A stretch of DNA of 64,000 nucleotides from Nemophila menziesii. Lineage: Eukaryota; Streptophyta; Magnoliopsida; Boraginales; Hydrophyllaceae. The DNA lies in the NCBI GenBank assembly GCA_029959085.1, contig JARWIR010000005.1:436501-500500 (forward strand). The letters are read 5' to 3'. Under the pieces are notes generated by a model. The model was not told where the DNA came from. It worked only from the letters and a program-made list of their open reading frames with translations, and did not search any database. The position numbers and the translations under genes are program-made. Shown in pieces: positions 43,817 through 55,658 of the stretch (its first letter is position 1; each line of letters begins with the position of its first letter).

Positions 43817-44349
43817 AGTTTTAAAATCCTTAATTCTTAAAGACGATAGATATTTGAAAAGTTATCAGTACCTTTAAATATGTGAAAACCTAAACATTTG
43901 AGATATATTTTGTCGCACTTCAAATTTTTTATTAAGTAAATTCCGGAACAAGACTGCAGCAAGCATAAATAATATTCCTAAGCTTGCAAGGTCATATTCA
44001 CTACAAGTATTTTTTTTATTATCAATTTAACAAATAAAATTAAAACAACCCATCCTTCTTAATAAATTTCAATATTCTTCCAAAATTTTCGTAATAACAT
44101 ACAACTGAGCTTATCAAAATAAATTTTTCTCTGAAAAATGATTAACTCCAGACCCAAAGCTCGTTAACCATCATTCTTCCATGAGATTTCTATGCTAAAG
44201 ATACTACTTTCCCACACTTATGTAAACGTTGGATTATGATCAATATGAAACACAAAGATGTAACCGAAGAGAAATGCAAAATTATAACTAAATTTAAGGT
44301 AGAGCACATAAATTCACAAACAAACCAATCTTAACAGACAATAATAGTA

Positions 44350-44510
44350 ACTGCATTTAACTTGTCCAACTCTAGTAAAAAGATGCATTTAACTCGTGCA
44401 ACTCCGGTAAAAAACTGCATTTAATTCGTGCAGCTCCGGCCAAAAACTGCATTTCACCCGTGCAGCTTCGGTAAAAAACTGCATTTAACCCGTGCAGCTC
44501 CTGTAAAAAA
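44350..44510. repeat. 32-bp tandem repeat, five copies
   Basis: Unit close to ACTGCATTTAACTCGTGCAG followed by CTCCGGTAAAAA, starting at 44350, 44382, 44414, 44446 and 44478: an exact 32-bp period with point differences between copies. Confidence 0.9.
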
Positions 44511-45539
44511 CAAAGTACCAATCTTCACTTGGCGATAGGTGAATCCCTTACATAACATATACAAATTCACAACTTACAGCTACGATATCCCAAAAATCCC
44601 TCAGAGATTTCACAACCATATTTTGCTCTATTCACACCCTTAATATTTATGATCTCACTCTTATACGAAATTCAGATTTCCCACAACCCTAGATTCCTTG
44701 CATGCTTAATGAGACCCTAAAAATATTGTTTGGTTTTGTTGAGAGGATCCCCCTTAGGGTTAAAGTTCCCTGTCTTTTCTTCTTGTCCTCCCCCGTTTTT
44801 TTTCCTTTCCCCTTGTATTCTCTCCCCTCCCACTGGAATGTTTCAGACCTTTTCATATAATTTCTTAAAAATTACCTTCAAAAGTTTTAACCAATATAAA
44901 TTAAAGAAACCAATATTTCAATATTTTTACTTTGACCTAATTTAATTTCTAGATATTACAATTTTGATATTCGAATGTACCAACAAGAATTAAACTTTTT
45001 GGATAAAAATTGACAAATAAGTCATAGTGATGGACCTATCGACATGCAAAAATCTATAATTTTTAACTAGGCCACCACAATTATGGGGCGATTTCTTAGG
45101 GCAGAGAATCATTTATCGGAAATCACAACAATAAGAGAGTACAGACAGTAGTAAATATTGGGGGAAATATTGGCACAAGATCTCACATACACCAACTCAC
45201 CATGTCACTCGAATTGAAAAATCAGAAACAAAGAGTGAACATATATCACCCTCTATCTATTCTAGCGAGCCCAAAACACAACAAGTAGAAACTAAGCTAA
45301 TTATGTGACAGTCAAAAGTTAGAAAATGGATTACTTTTTGTAAACACCACTTATCATAACACCTTAATCTCAACAACAAAAAAAAATAAAGCAAGATAAC
45401 CACTAAGTCACCAAAAAATATTTGTAGCACACTTAGCTTGACTCGTTATAAATGATAATCATGTCAGAAGCAAAACCGGGAGAATCCGCAAACAATGAAG
45501 ACTCTTCCTTCCAACACAATTTCGACTTTACTTTATCAC

Positions 45540-45730
45540 TGTTGGAGTATAAATCTCCAATAATGTGTTATCCGTCTTCTCGTATCAGTTTGAACTTTTA
45601 GTTGAGTTGGAATTTAACTTGGTATTAGAGCTCCAGGTACTTGAGGAGTGTTGGAGTATAAATCTTCTAACAAGTGTTCTGTGCCTTCTCGTAACAGTTC
45701 AAACTTTTAGTTGAATTGACAAATTTAACC
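45540..45730 (+). mobile_element. Very small TRIM-like LTR element
   Basis: Two direct repeats of about 80 bp, 45540-45618 and 45649-45730, both starting TGTTGGAGTATAAATCT and ending AATTTAAC. Between them are only 30 bp, beginning with TGGTATTAGAGC (45620), one mismatch from the initiator tRNA-Met primer site. ATCAC flanks the unit at 45535-45539 and 45731-45735. A terminal-repeat retrotransposon in miniature of 191 bp with no coding capacity. Confidence 0.75.
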
Positions 45731-46487
45731 ATCACAATCACCATAACAAAAAAATTTGGCAAACCAAACCAAACAACACAAGAAATCTACACAATAAACG
45801 ATAGTAGATTACAATAAGTTAAGATAGAAGTAATTAACCAATTCCTAATGAAACAAAGTCGCTAAGGATAAGCTTTTCAAGAAAAGCTGGGGGTGAAGAC
45901 ACCCAATTGCAAGGAAGGCTATTTGTGATGACCCTCTTCGCATAAATCTACACAATAACTCAAATCAATTCAAATAGTGCATAACACCAACATACTAATG
46001 GAAAAGAATAAAACCACAATAAAGACATATCCGTTTTGAAATAAAAAACATAGAACGCGTATAGAACTTTTTTCCAAAGATTAGAGTTCATCAATTGGGT
46101 GACCAAAACACCTCGAGTAAAAAATGATAAACAAGTATACAATTTTCAAAATAAACCATCTAAATCGAAAAGAAGCTACCGCTAGAATAATAGGGGAAAA
46201 TCCATAAGGTAGGTCCCTCGATATATTAAGAAGGCATCTACCTAACAAAAAAAAAACGCATCTAATGTTTTGACTTTCTTTCATACACAATTACAAAGTA
46301 AATGAAGGAAGGGTTTTGTAGGTCCCACATAGCACAACTAAAGTTTTATCGTATTAATTTGGATTAAATCTTGAAAATAAAAGCTTATTGGTAGTCAATC
46401 AATACAAACAAGAACAGCACTTGAAAGTTATTGGTGTGCTAAAAGTCAATGTCATTTCTCACAGCTAACATAGCATAGTACTACCAC

Positions 46488-46521
46488 AGAGAAGAGAGAG
46501 AGAGAAAGAGGAGAGAGAAAG
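46488..46521 (+). promoter_or_regulatory. GA-repeat tract upstream of the MOCOS-like gene
   Basis: An uninterrupted purine run of GAGAGA type about 460 bp before the start codon. Such tracts are bound by plant BPC/GAGA-binding factors or lie in core promoters; a role here is inference. Confidence 0.4.
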
Positions 46522-46981
46522 GATGGTAATCCAATCAATAGGGGATTGGTTTTTGGTTCCACAACTACAATAAATGTGCATTAACGTTGATGGGTAAGCT
46601 TTTAATTCACTAGCAGTGAAGCTTTAGAAGAGCGCTCCACCAGGTCGTCTTCTTCGATTTAAGCAAAAAAATCTTCAATCCTTGAAGTTGTACTCTAGCG
46701 TACAACTCCTTTTCTTCAACTTAAAAAATCCCATTTTGTTTTGGGATCTGGGTTCTGTTCCAAACAAATTGAAATTTTGCTTTTCGGGTGTTCAACTTCG
46801 GTGAGTTTTTACTCTTTGATCTGGTCAAAAGCAACAATTTTTAATCAATTCTTTTTTTCATTTGTATAATTCTTTTCCTAAAGCAAATGCTGTGTGTTTT
46901 GATTTTTAAAAGGAAAGGGTTTGATTCTGGGAAAGCTTTCAAGTCAATTGTTTTATGGGATAAAAGATAAGTTTTAGTTCA

Positions 46982-49429
46982 ATGCATATCTCACTGTGGA
47001 AGCCAATATCTCAGTGTGCTGCTCTAATTCTGGACAAAAAGAGCAGAAGAAAAGATGGTTCAACATCAAAACACTCAGAAGAAGATATTAAAAGAAACCC
47101 ATCAATCTTAAGGAAATTACAAGAACACAAGCTAAGAGAAGCTCTAGAAGAAGCTTCAGAAGATGGGTGTTTAGCTAAATCTCAGGATATAATAGAGAAT
47201 GAAGATACTGGTTTAGGTCGATCAAGATCTCTCGCAAGATTACACGCTCAACGAGAGTTTCTTAGAGCTACATCTCATGCTGCAGATCGAACATACGAAA
47301 CAGAGGATTCAATCCCATGTCTTAATGAATCTTTCAATAAGTTCCTCACAATGTACAGTAAGTACCAATCATCCGAAAAGATCGATCAACTAAGATCAGA
47401 TGAGTATTCTCACCTTTCTAATTCCGAATGTAAAGTCTGTCTTGATTACTGTGGATTTGGTTTATTTTCATTTCTTCAAACTGTTCATTATTGGGAATCA
47501 TCTACATTTACCTTAAACGAAATTACAGCTAATCTAAGTAATCACGCTTTATACGGTGGGCCCGAGAAAGGAACAATGGAACATGATATCAAAACAAGAA
47601 TCATGGATTATTTAAACATCCCGGAAAATGAATACGGACTTGTTTTCACAGTTAGTAGAGGAAGCGCTTATAAATTATTATCCGAAACTTACCCTTTTCA
47701 AACCAACAAAAAGTTATTAACAATGTTTGATCACGAAAGTCAATCAGTAAATTGGATGGCTCAAAATGCTAAAGAGAAAGGAGCTAAAGTTCATAGCGCA
47801 TGGTTCAAATGGCCGACACTAAAGCTCTGCTCAACTGATCTTCGAAAACAAATTTCGCATAAAAAAAAGCGTAAAAAAGATTCAGCAACTGGTCTTTTTG
47901 TTTTCCCTGTTCAATCTCGAGTAACAGGTGCAAAATACTCGTATCAATGGATGGCTTTAGCTCAGCAAAATAATTGGCATGTTTTATTAGATGCTGGAGC
48001 GTTAGGTCCCAAAGATATGGATTCACTTGGTTTATCTTTATTCAGACCCGATTTTATTATTACATCGTTTTATCGTGTATTCGGTTATGATCCTAGTGGA
48101 TTTGGATGTCTTTTGATTAAGAAATCTGTTATGAGTTGTTTACAAAGACAAACCGGTCATGTGGGGTCCGGTATTGTGAAAATAACACCGGATTTTCCGG
48201 TTTATTTAAGCGATTCAGTTGATAATTTCCCTGGTTTTGTTGAAGAAGAAGTGCCTGTAACTAATTTACCAGCTTTTTCCGGTGCATACACGTCAGCTCA
48301 GGTGAGAGATGTGTTTACAACTGAGATGGAGAATGATAATTGTTCGGATAAAGATGGAACAAGCACGATTTTTGAAGAATCTGAGAGTGTTTCGGTTGGT
48401 GAAGTTATGAGAAGTCCGGTTTTTAGTGAAGATGAGTCATCGGAAAATTCGTTATGGATTGATTTAGGTCAGTCTCCTGATGGTCAATTCGGTCAGTCCG
48501 GTCAGTTGAAAAAAGAATCATCATCACCTCCGTTTTGGTTTACTGGTCGTAAAACTAACAAGCATTTATCACCTAAGCTTTCAAAAATGTCGAGTAGTCC
48601 GATATATCATGACACTCACGTGCTTTCCTTTGACGCAGCGGTTAGATCTGTTACGGAAATCGAGGAAGAAACTAGCCAATCACGGAACGACACCTCAGCG
48701 TTTATCGGTGATAATATCATTAGACGAGAAACCGAAGGTGAGTTTCGCTTGTTAGATCGTAGAAATGGTAGATTTTTCGGTATCGAAGAAGAAGACAACC
48801 ACCACCACAACCACCATGGTGGTGAGTTATCGGAAGAATGTATAACTGACGGAGAAGAAGATTCCGGAAGGAGAGAACCGGAAGTTATATGCAAACATAT
48901 CGATCATATAAACATGTTGGGTTTAAACAAAACTACTTTAAGACTTCGATTCTTGATTAATTGGTTAGTAACTTCATTACTTCAATTACGATTAATCGAT
49001 GGTGCTTCGTTAGTTCATATTTACGGACCGAAAATTAAATACGAAAGAGGAGCAGCTGTAGCGTTTAATGTACGAGATAAAGAAAAGGGTTTGATTAGTC
49101 CGGAGATTATTCAAAAGTTAGCCGAGTCTTATAATATTTCGCTTGGAATAGGTATTTTAAGTCATATAAAGATTGTGGAAAATCCGAAGCAGTTAAGTAG
49201 TTTGAATCTTGAAGATACGACTCTTTGTAAACCAATGGAGAATGGTAAAAATGGTTTTATTAGAGTTGAAGTGGTTACAGCATCTCTTGGGTTTTTGAGT
49301 AATTTTGATGATGTTTATAAATTGTGGGCTTTTGTGGCTAAATTTCTTGATCCTTCGTTTCATAAAGAGGGGAATTTATCAACTGTTGTGGAAGAAGATA
49401 TGGATCAAGGATCAACAACTCTTGGATGA
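46982..49429 (+). CDS. MOCOS-like PLP-fold protein (aminotransferase class V-like)
   Basis: A single exon of 815 codons from ATG at 46982 ([12 protein letters not shown]), as in the intronless plant subfamily related to the N-terminal half of molybdenum cofactor sulfurase. Residues about 190-390 show the class-V fold ([60 protein letters not shown]). The segment [20 protein letters not shown] corresponds to the cofactor-lysine loop, but the expected Lys is Arg365 (codon 48074-48076). Residues about 440-640 are Ser/Glu-rich and probably disordered, including a His-rich spot ([10 protein letters not shown]). The C terminus ([20 protein letters not shown] onward) is conserved in the subfamily. 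No MOSC domain follows. Without the lysine, classic PLP chemistry is doubtful; biological role unknown to me. Confidence 0.85.
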   Translation: MHISLWKPISQCAALILDKKSRRKDGSTSKHSEEDIKRNPSILRKLQEHKLREALEEASEDGCLAKSQDIIENEDTGLGRSRSLARLHAQREFLRATSHAADRTYETEDSIPCLNESFNKFLTMYSKYQSSEKIDQLRSDEYSHLSNSECKVCLDYCGFGLFSFLQTVHYWESSTFTLNEITANLSNHALYGGPEKGTMEHDIKTRIMDYLNIPENEYGLVFTVSRGSAYKLLSETYPFQTNKKLLTMFDHESQSVNWMAQNAKEKGAKVHSAWFKWPTLKLCSTDLRKQISHKKKRKKDSATGLFVFPVQSRVTGAKYSYQWMALAQQNNWHVLLDAGALGPKDMDSLGLSLFRPDFIITSFYRVFGYDPSGFGCLLIKKSVMSCLQRQTGHVGSGIVKITPDFPVYLSDSVDNFPGFVEEEVPVTNLPAFSGAYTSAQVRDVFTTEMENDNCSDKDGTSTIFEESESVSVGEVMRSPVFSEDESSENSLWIDLGQSPDGQFGQSGQLKKESSSPPFWFTGRKTNKHLSPKLSKMSSSPIYHDTHVLSFDAAVRSVTEIEEETSQSRNDTSAFIGDNIIRRETEGEFRLLDRRNGRFFGIEEEDNHHHNHHGGELSEECITDGEEDSGRREPEVICKHIDHINMLGLNKTTLRLRFLINWLVTSLLQLRLIDGASLVHIYGPKIKYERGAAVAFNVRDKEKGLISPEIIQKLAESYNISLGIGILSHIKIVENPKQLSSLNLEDTTLCKPMENGKNGFIRVEVVTASLGFLSNFDDVYKLWAFVAKFLDPSFHKEGNLSTVVEEDMDQGSTTLG

Positions 49430-50273
49430 ATGAAATCTTTTTTTTTTCTTTTAATGTTTTGAATGAATTTCTTGAGAATTTTCATTTAGAGTTTTTAAAA
49501 AACCGTGTAGACTAAAATTTAGAAGTTTGTTTTGGGTGTTATAAGGTAGTCTCTGATGTAAAACTTAGATATTGATTGCTTTGCACAAATTTGTCATGTG
49601 ATGTAAAACCTAGCACTTCTTTACATCTCTGCTTTTGCTATTAAACTTAGCTTCTTCATGCTTATGTTTGATGAGTTAAATGCTAAAACCCAACGCATAA
49701 TGCTTAGTTACCCCAATCGATTCTTTATTGGATATAATCAGGTATTATGCCTTGTTTTGGTGTGTTTTAGTTATTAATTACATGTTTCATATATACTAGT
49801 TGAGATAGTTTTTGCAAATTACACTTTCTTTTGTTGAGTTAAGAAGATTTTGGAGAGAAATCATGCATGAACAAACCTAAGTTTCTTCTGAGATTAAGTT
49901 GTAGTTTTATCATGTGTTGTGATGATTTTATTGTCATTTGTATGCTTGGGTGGAGATAATAATTGTTGTGGTTGTGCATAAAGATAATAAAACAATAATA
50001 GTGAGTCTTAGACAATGATTATGTTAGTTTTTGGGGTTTTGTGAATTATGCTCTCCAGGTAGGCTACTCTACAAAACATAAAAGAGTGGAATCTAATAAT
50101 ATCATATCATATCATACATCAACAATAAAGTTGACTTTTCAACTTTATGTAAAGCAATTCCACAATCTTCTTAGATATATACAGATTTAACAACTCCTAT
50201 AGTGTCAGATAAAAAGCAACTAAAAGTTTTCCCCCTTTTAAATTCTCTTGAATAATAAAGTATGGCCAACAAA
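49430..50273. other. Convergent 3' flanks
   Basis: 845 bp between the tails of the MOCOS-like gene (plus) and the S9A peptidase-like gene (minus). T- and A-rich with likely polyadenylation signals (AATAAT near 49991); no gene. Confidence 0.45.
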
Positions 50274-53228
50274 TTATTCAAAATCCATCATGTTAATAAG
50301 AAAAGCAGTTTCTAATGCAGATTCTTTACATTGCATATACTTATTCTCTTCCACAATATCAATTGTTAAATTAAGAAGTATTGGTCTTTTTGAATCATAC
50401 ATACTACACTCTCTTACACGTGCTACCCATTTCGCTGCTTCCCATACTCCAAACCTGAAGAAGGCTCTCCATATTATTAATCATAGGGACCTCTAATGTA
50501 ATTTAATTAATTACTTAGACTTCCTTACCTCGTACCAAATGAAGAATTTACCAATACAGCTGGATAAATCACGTCTTTTTGAATATTATCGTAAGGAGAA
50601 TATTTACGTATTGCATTAAAATCATCAATATCTCCAGGGTACCCAAACTCTTCATAGTCACCAGCTATGAGGGGTAAAATCGGATACGTTAATGTATTCC
50701 TTGGATCTAAAAACGGTACCTGAACGTTCAGTATAATAAAAATTATAAATAACATTTTACTCCTTTATGTTGCAAAATTAACATTTTAATAATACCTTCA
50801 AAACAGCTGCACGAAATAAATCAGGACATGAATTAATAGCTGAAGCAACTAATAATCCTCCACAACTATATCCCGAACCCGCAAGTTTATTTTCTTGCAC
50901 AATACCCCTTTCTTTAAGAAATTTACCACAGTAAATAAAATCTTCAATCGAATTAATCTTCTTTTTACCTCGTCCATTTTCACGCCATTTTTTACCCCCA
51001 CCACCTCCACCTCTGGAAATGACGACTAATAAGTTAAGGGACTAAATTGCAAAAAAAAAGTTAAGTTAAATATCACAAACCTGACATCAGCATATGCAAT
51101 AACCCAACCACGATCAAGAAGACTTTTCAATTCACTTTTCCATCTTTTATCAAGTATTTCACCGTAAGCACCGTGTCCATGAAGTAAACCGGGTCCCACT
51201 AATTTCTTTTGCCTTGAATACACAATAGTTAGAGGAACTTTAACTCCATCATATGATGTGACATCATATTCTTCACAGGCATAATACTCTGAAAGATCGT
51301 TCCAGAACTGTGTATCTTCTGTATATCCTTCACTATTAAAGCTTATTGAAGAAGCTTTTGAACCATACAATACTTTTGTTCTTTCGTGAAGCAAGTTTTG
51401 TTGTTGAACTATATTAAATTTTCCGTTTAATAAATCATAATCAACTACAGCATCTGGCATCTAGTATAATTAACAAAAATTATTTTTGTTTAACCAAATA
51501 ATCTGAATTAGAAAAAGAAAAAGAAAAATAAAAAGAAAAAGAAAAAGAAAAATACCACAGGTGATGATATGGTAAACCGCATATTTGAAGAATAAAAGTC
51601 ATAATTTGTTCCAGGTGAGATTTGACAAACATTATTCGGAAGAGCCAAAAATTGTGGATTCATCTCTCTTAAATTAACCGCTTCCTATCATAAACAATAG
51701 TTATTTGCAAAAAGGTCCCTGGGGGAAAAACATAATTAATAAAGACCAATTACCTTGGGAAGAGGTAAAGAGACTGAACAAAGCCTAAATTTACGACCTT
51801 CTCTAACAATAAGAACTAAATGTGACTCACAAAAGTCAACATCTTCAATAATAAGCTCCGGATCTTCGATAAAAACATTCTGCAATTACAGTAATGTTAA
51901 AACGAAGCTACACTAGGGACTAACAATGCAATTAACTAATAACCTGCCACTTTTTTGTGTTGAATGACAAGTCAAAAGAGGTTCTGAGTAAGTAATGATT
52001 ATCAACAATTTGGCCATCTTTGGGTGCATCTGTAAATAAGTATAAATACCCATAATGATGCTCCACTATACAATGTGCTATACCTTCACATTCCCACACA
52101 AGAGTCATACCCGATAAAGGATTAGCTGCATTTATCAAAAACACCTAGAAATTTGTTATTAAATATATAATTAAAAAATTTACTAAAATAATACCTTAGA
52201 AGAGGTAGTAGAGAATGTATTTACGGTCACGAATTTAAAATCTTTAGTATGTCTTATGTTTACATGGACATTATCTTGAAGTTGTTCGTAAAGGATAGTA
52301 TCGTCTTTTTTATTTGATCCAATCATGTGACAATAAATCTTATAAGGTCTTCTATTTTGATCAGTGACTACATAAAGTAAAGCTTGTCCATCTTTAACCC
52401 AAGCAATATTCGAAACATGGTCTGCTTGAGGGTAATTACAGAGTGAACCGAAATTTAAATCGCGAACGAATAATTTGAAGTAATCGTTTTCTTTATCGTA
52501 CATTGTGTAAGCTAAGTATCTGTGATCAGGGGATATTTCAGATAATTCTTCATACGCGTAACCTATAAATTGTTAAGCTAATTAAGTGTTATTGAGAGTA
52601 AATTAAATGATATTTGATTAAATTAGAAATTAACCTCCTAATCGCTCAGCTTCTTGATTATAATCAAGGAGTTTTTGCTCAATTCTTTTTCCAGAAGTGA
52701 AATCAAATCCAGCTGAGGGTGATTTGTGTGAGATGAACTCTTTGTTTAAGTTAGCTAATCTTCGACACAGTACTGGATATTGCTTCCCTTCTTCTACTCT
52801 TCTATAATACAACCTGGGCCCACACCCACAATATATAAATTCAGAAACTCGAGATGATGCTTAAGCAATTAAACTTACCAAGGGCCCCAATGGAAAGGAG
52901 GGGTAGAAAGGTCAAATGATAAGCGAGAAGCCATTTCAGATTGAAGCTTTGACTGGAGTTTTTGAGTATCAGACATAACAGCTTCAGTGTACTTCTCTTC
53001 TTGCTCCATGTACACGTCCATGTGACGCATTGCTACTTTGTCGTTTAGTTGAGACATCCAACTATATGGGTCCTCCCATGTCTCGCCGTGAAGAGTGAAA
53101 ATCTGTGGCTTCTTCGGTGGTTTTGGTGGCGACGGTGATGGTGACGGTTTGTAGTATGCTAGCTGGAGATATTGATATTTTGAAATCAATTGACGGCGGT
53201 TGTAAAGGGTGGTTAAGAGGTGGCGCAT
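50274..53228 (-). CDS. Prolyl oligopeptidase (S9A)-like protein with incomplete catalytic triad
   Basis: Ten exons: 53228-52879, 52813-52635, 52562-52195, 52144-51944, 51879-51754, 51684-51556, 51460-51081, 51012-50796, 50719-50529 and 50454-50274 (773 codons), all in phase. The only supported ATG is 53228. An N-terminal basic stretch (MRHLLTTLYNRRQLISKYQY) may be an organelle signal. The seven-bladed propeller spans about residues 60-460 (ETWEDPYSWM; ISPDHRYLAYTMYDKENDYF). The alpha/beta hydrolase part has GPGLLHGHGAYGEILDKRW and nucleophile Ser627 in GSGYSCGGLL. The Asp site of oligopeptidase B (DxRVxYWEPAKW) aligns with GTRFGVWEAAKW, so Asp is Gly. The His loop GHGG aligns with DIVEENKYMQ, so His is absent. 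Closest remembered relatives are plant oligopeptidase-B-like proteins. It may be a non-peptidase. Confidence 0.88.
51500..51553. repeat. AAAAG/AAAAT microsatellite in an intron
   Basis: A run of AGAAAAAGAAAAATAAAA type units inside the intron between exons 6 and 7 of the S9A-like gene. Confidence 0.7.
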
Positions 53229-53488
53229 GGTTGGCACAAATCTTTCTTCTTTTTTAAAATAATTCGTTGGTAGGGTTTTAATATAGATTTGGGTCAAATA
53301 AAATTAGGTGGGCAAAAGACGTAATTTGAGAAGTGAGAGGGGCCAGTGTCCAAATAAAATGAGTAAAGGACTGTTGGTTTTTCCATTGAACATTTAATAA
53401 TGTAAAATTAACTTCTTATCTACTACTACCCTCTAAACTTCAATACTCCTACTTACTCTTGGGTTTCTTTCTCCCAAACACAAGCAAC
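53229..53488. promoter_or_regulatory. 260-bp divergent promoter region
   Basis: The start codons of the S9A-like gene (minus, 53228) and the REM gene (plus, 53489) are only 260 bp apart, so the two 5' flanks overlap. No TATA box stands out on either side; shared regulation is inference from spacing. Confidence 0.45.
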
Positions 53489-54638
53489 ATGCAAACGGAG
53501 GAAATGCAGACACAAACTACTACTTTCTTCAAGATCTTGCTAGATCTTTCTGCAACTAAACTTGTAAGTATACTTTAACTTTAACTTCATCTCCATTTTA
53601 ATTTTATTACTACTAATTTTACCTATATATTATTCCAAAATAGCAACATACCCTTGTGCACGGCTAGATGGGTATATTATATATACTGTGACTGTTTCTT
53701 TGATTTATAAAGTTTCATATTAGTTTGGAATTTTTTGTGTAAATCAAGTGCGATCACTTATTTTAGTAGGAGAAATGCTGACAGTAGTTAGTACCATCTA
53801 GGGACCTATTGTGCAATTTTTGCATATTATAGGGGATCGTGTTGCAATTAACTCAAAAGAGTCGGTAATTTATTGATAATATTTTGCAGCGTATACCACC
53901 CCTGTTTGTCAAGCGTTTTGGAGAAATATTGGTTCCGGAGTGTAGACTACTAGTAAACGGAAAATCATGGGATGTGAAGATTCAAAACATGGATGGTTCT
54001 TCCTATTTCACACAAGGTTTGCAACTATTTATCAAGGAAAATTGCTTAGATGTTGGAGATTTTCTTGTTTTCATGTTGGACAGCACATCAAAAGACTTTG
54101 AAGTTTTGTTGTTTGACAAAATGTGTTGCATCAAGGAGATTGATAATGATAATTCACTTACAGATGATGCAGAGATGTCAGAAAATGTTGGTGAGGAGGA
54201 GGAATTTGAAATTGGAGACGATACTACTGAATTTTCTGAGCCCTCCCCACCTCCAGTTTTGAGTTTCTCCATACTTCTCACAAAAGCTAACCTATTTACC
54301 ATGGTAACCACTTTTTACTACTATAGTTAAGTTAATATATTTTTGGTTTTGACTTGTACAATTTTCAGGCTATTCCGAAGGATTTTGCATTGGAAACTGG
54401 AATTGCATATCAGAAAAGAATAGTGTTGGTGGATCCGAACGGGAAGAGAAGGAGAATTAGTCTTCGGGCTCGTCAAGATGGGAGGATGAAGATGATTAAA
54501 GGATGGGATAAGTTTTTGGAGGCTTTCCAATTGGTTCCTGGAGTTACTTGCACCTTTGAGTTTGTACACGATTCTCGCAATGTCCTTCAAGTGCAGCTCA
54601 AAAGGGGAAACAAAAGACCACGTAATATGGAATATTGA
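53489..54638 (+). CDS. REM-type B3 DNA-binding transcription factor
   Basis: Three exons: 53489-53563, 53890-54303 and 54369-54638 (252 codons), phases all zero. The first B3 domain occupies about residues 10-115 (TFFKILLDLSATKL; RIPPLFVKRFGEILVPECRL; GDFLVFMLDSTSKDFEVLLF). An acidic linker follows (ENVGEEEEFEIGDDTTEFSE), then a second B3-like segment from about residue 145 (AIPKDFALETGIAYQKRIVL; MKMIKGWDKFLEAFQLVPG; CTFEFVHDSRNVLQVQL). Two B3 units with an acidic spacer are usual in the plant REM family, which acts in the nucleus, often in reproductive meristems. Exon 1 is short and its ATG at 53489 is the first in frame; a second in-frame Met lies five codons on. A copia element begins 202 bp past the stop codon. 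Confidence 0.88.
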
Positions 54639-54840
54639 AGGACTAAATCATAATAATCAATTTCAGTCTTCTTTAAATAAAAAATTATCCATTTTAATAA
54701 ATAAACTTGAAAGCATAGAGTCCTGTATCGAGGCTAATAATTATTTTAGTGGTTGAAAGTATGTTTATGAGATAATTAAATTCTGGATCGAATTTTATCT
54801 AATTCAATAGGACCCTCCAATGTTTAGTTGCAACTTGTTT

Positions 54841-55494
54841 TCTTGTAAATACTCTTAGCAAAACGTAATAAATCTTTGGCGAAAATAGATCAAATAGATC
54901 TATGGTTGAAAAACAAATCAAACCCAGAAAAAAATAAATGCAGAAATTAAAGAACACAAGGATATATCGTGGTTCAGCAATATGCCTACATCCACGTTGA
55001 AGCCACCCTCAGATGATACTTCGCTTACTATAAGAACACGGTTACAACTTCAGATTACAGGATTTACAAGAATAGAACACCACAAGAGTTTCAGCGTGAA
55101 ACCCTAAGATCAATCGAGAACAGCTACTCAATCTACAAGTATTACACTTGATTACAACTATTCTAATTATAAATTTTATAAGATAGATTGATAATGTTTA
55201 CAAAACCCTAACGAGATATCTGAAGAACAAGAGAGAGAAGAGAGCGAAGAGTCAAAGACGAGAGAGTGTATTATGACCAAGTCTGAAGACTTGAGTCTTT
55301 TATATGGCCCTCAAAGGGTTTTAATCTGAGCCGTCCAAAGTGGTACTTGATCAACGCGTGAGATTAAGTCTCATAAGTAAGGCGGTGCAAGTTATAACCC
55401 GAGAACTAGCCCATATCACTTGCTGAAGTGTATAGCCACATAAGATGCCAACTGGACCATTTGACCAACCTTTTGACTTTACCAAATATCAACA
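54841..55494 (-). repeat. 3' LTR of the young copia element
   Basis: Minus strand starts TGTTGATATTTGG and ends TTTACAAGA; the terminal CA is changed to GA in this copy. Confidence 0.92.
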
Positions 55495-55505
55495 ATCTCC
55501 ACCTT
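55495..55505 (-). other. Polypurine tract
   Basis: Minus strand AAGGTGGAGAT directly before the 3' LTR, the plus-strand priming site. Confidence 0.85.
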
Positions 55506-55658
55506 AAAGTCAAACTTCATAGCTCTTCATCATTAGTTGTCCTCCACGTGTTCAAGTAAGCTTAGCACCATCTGGTTGCTTCAAAATAATTAAATCTGCA
55601 ATAATTATTAAAACCACAAGTTAATAATCTATAATTATCAAAATCAGAAAATAAAGAG

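Larger units (their letters stand above)
42778..46981. other. Intergenic region with small repeats and elements
   Basis: No gene found over 4.2 kb. It holds a SINE, a 32-bp tandem repeat, a TRIM-like element and, near its end, the promoter and 5' UTR of the MOCOS-like gene; these are listed separately. The rest is AT-rich and featureless. Confidence 0.45.
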
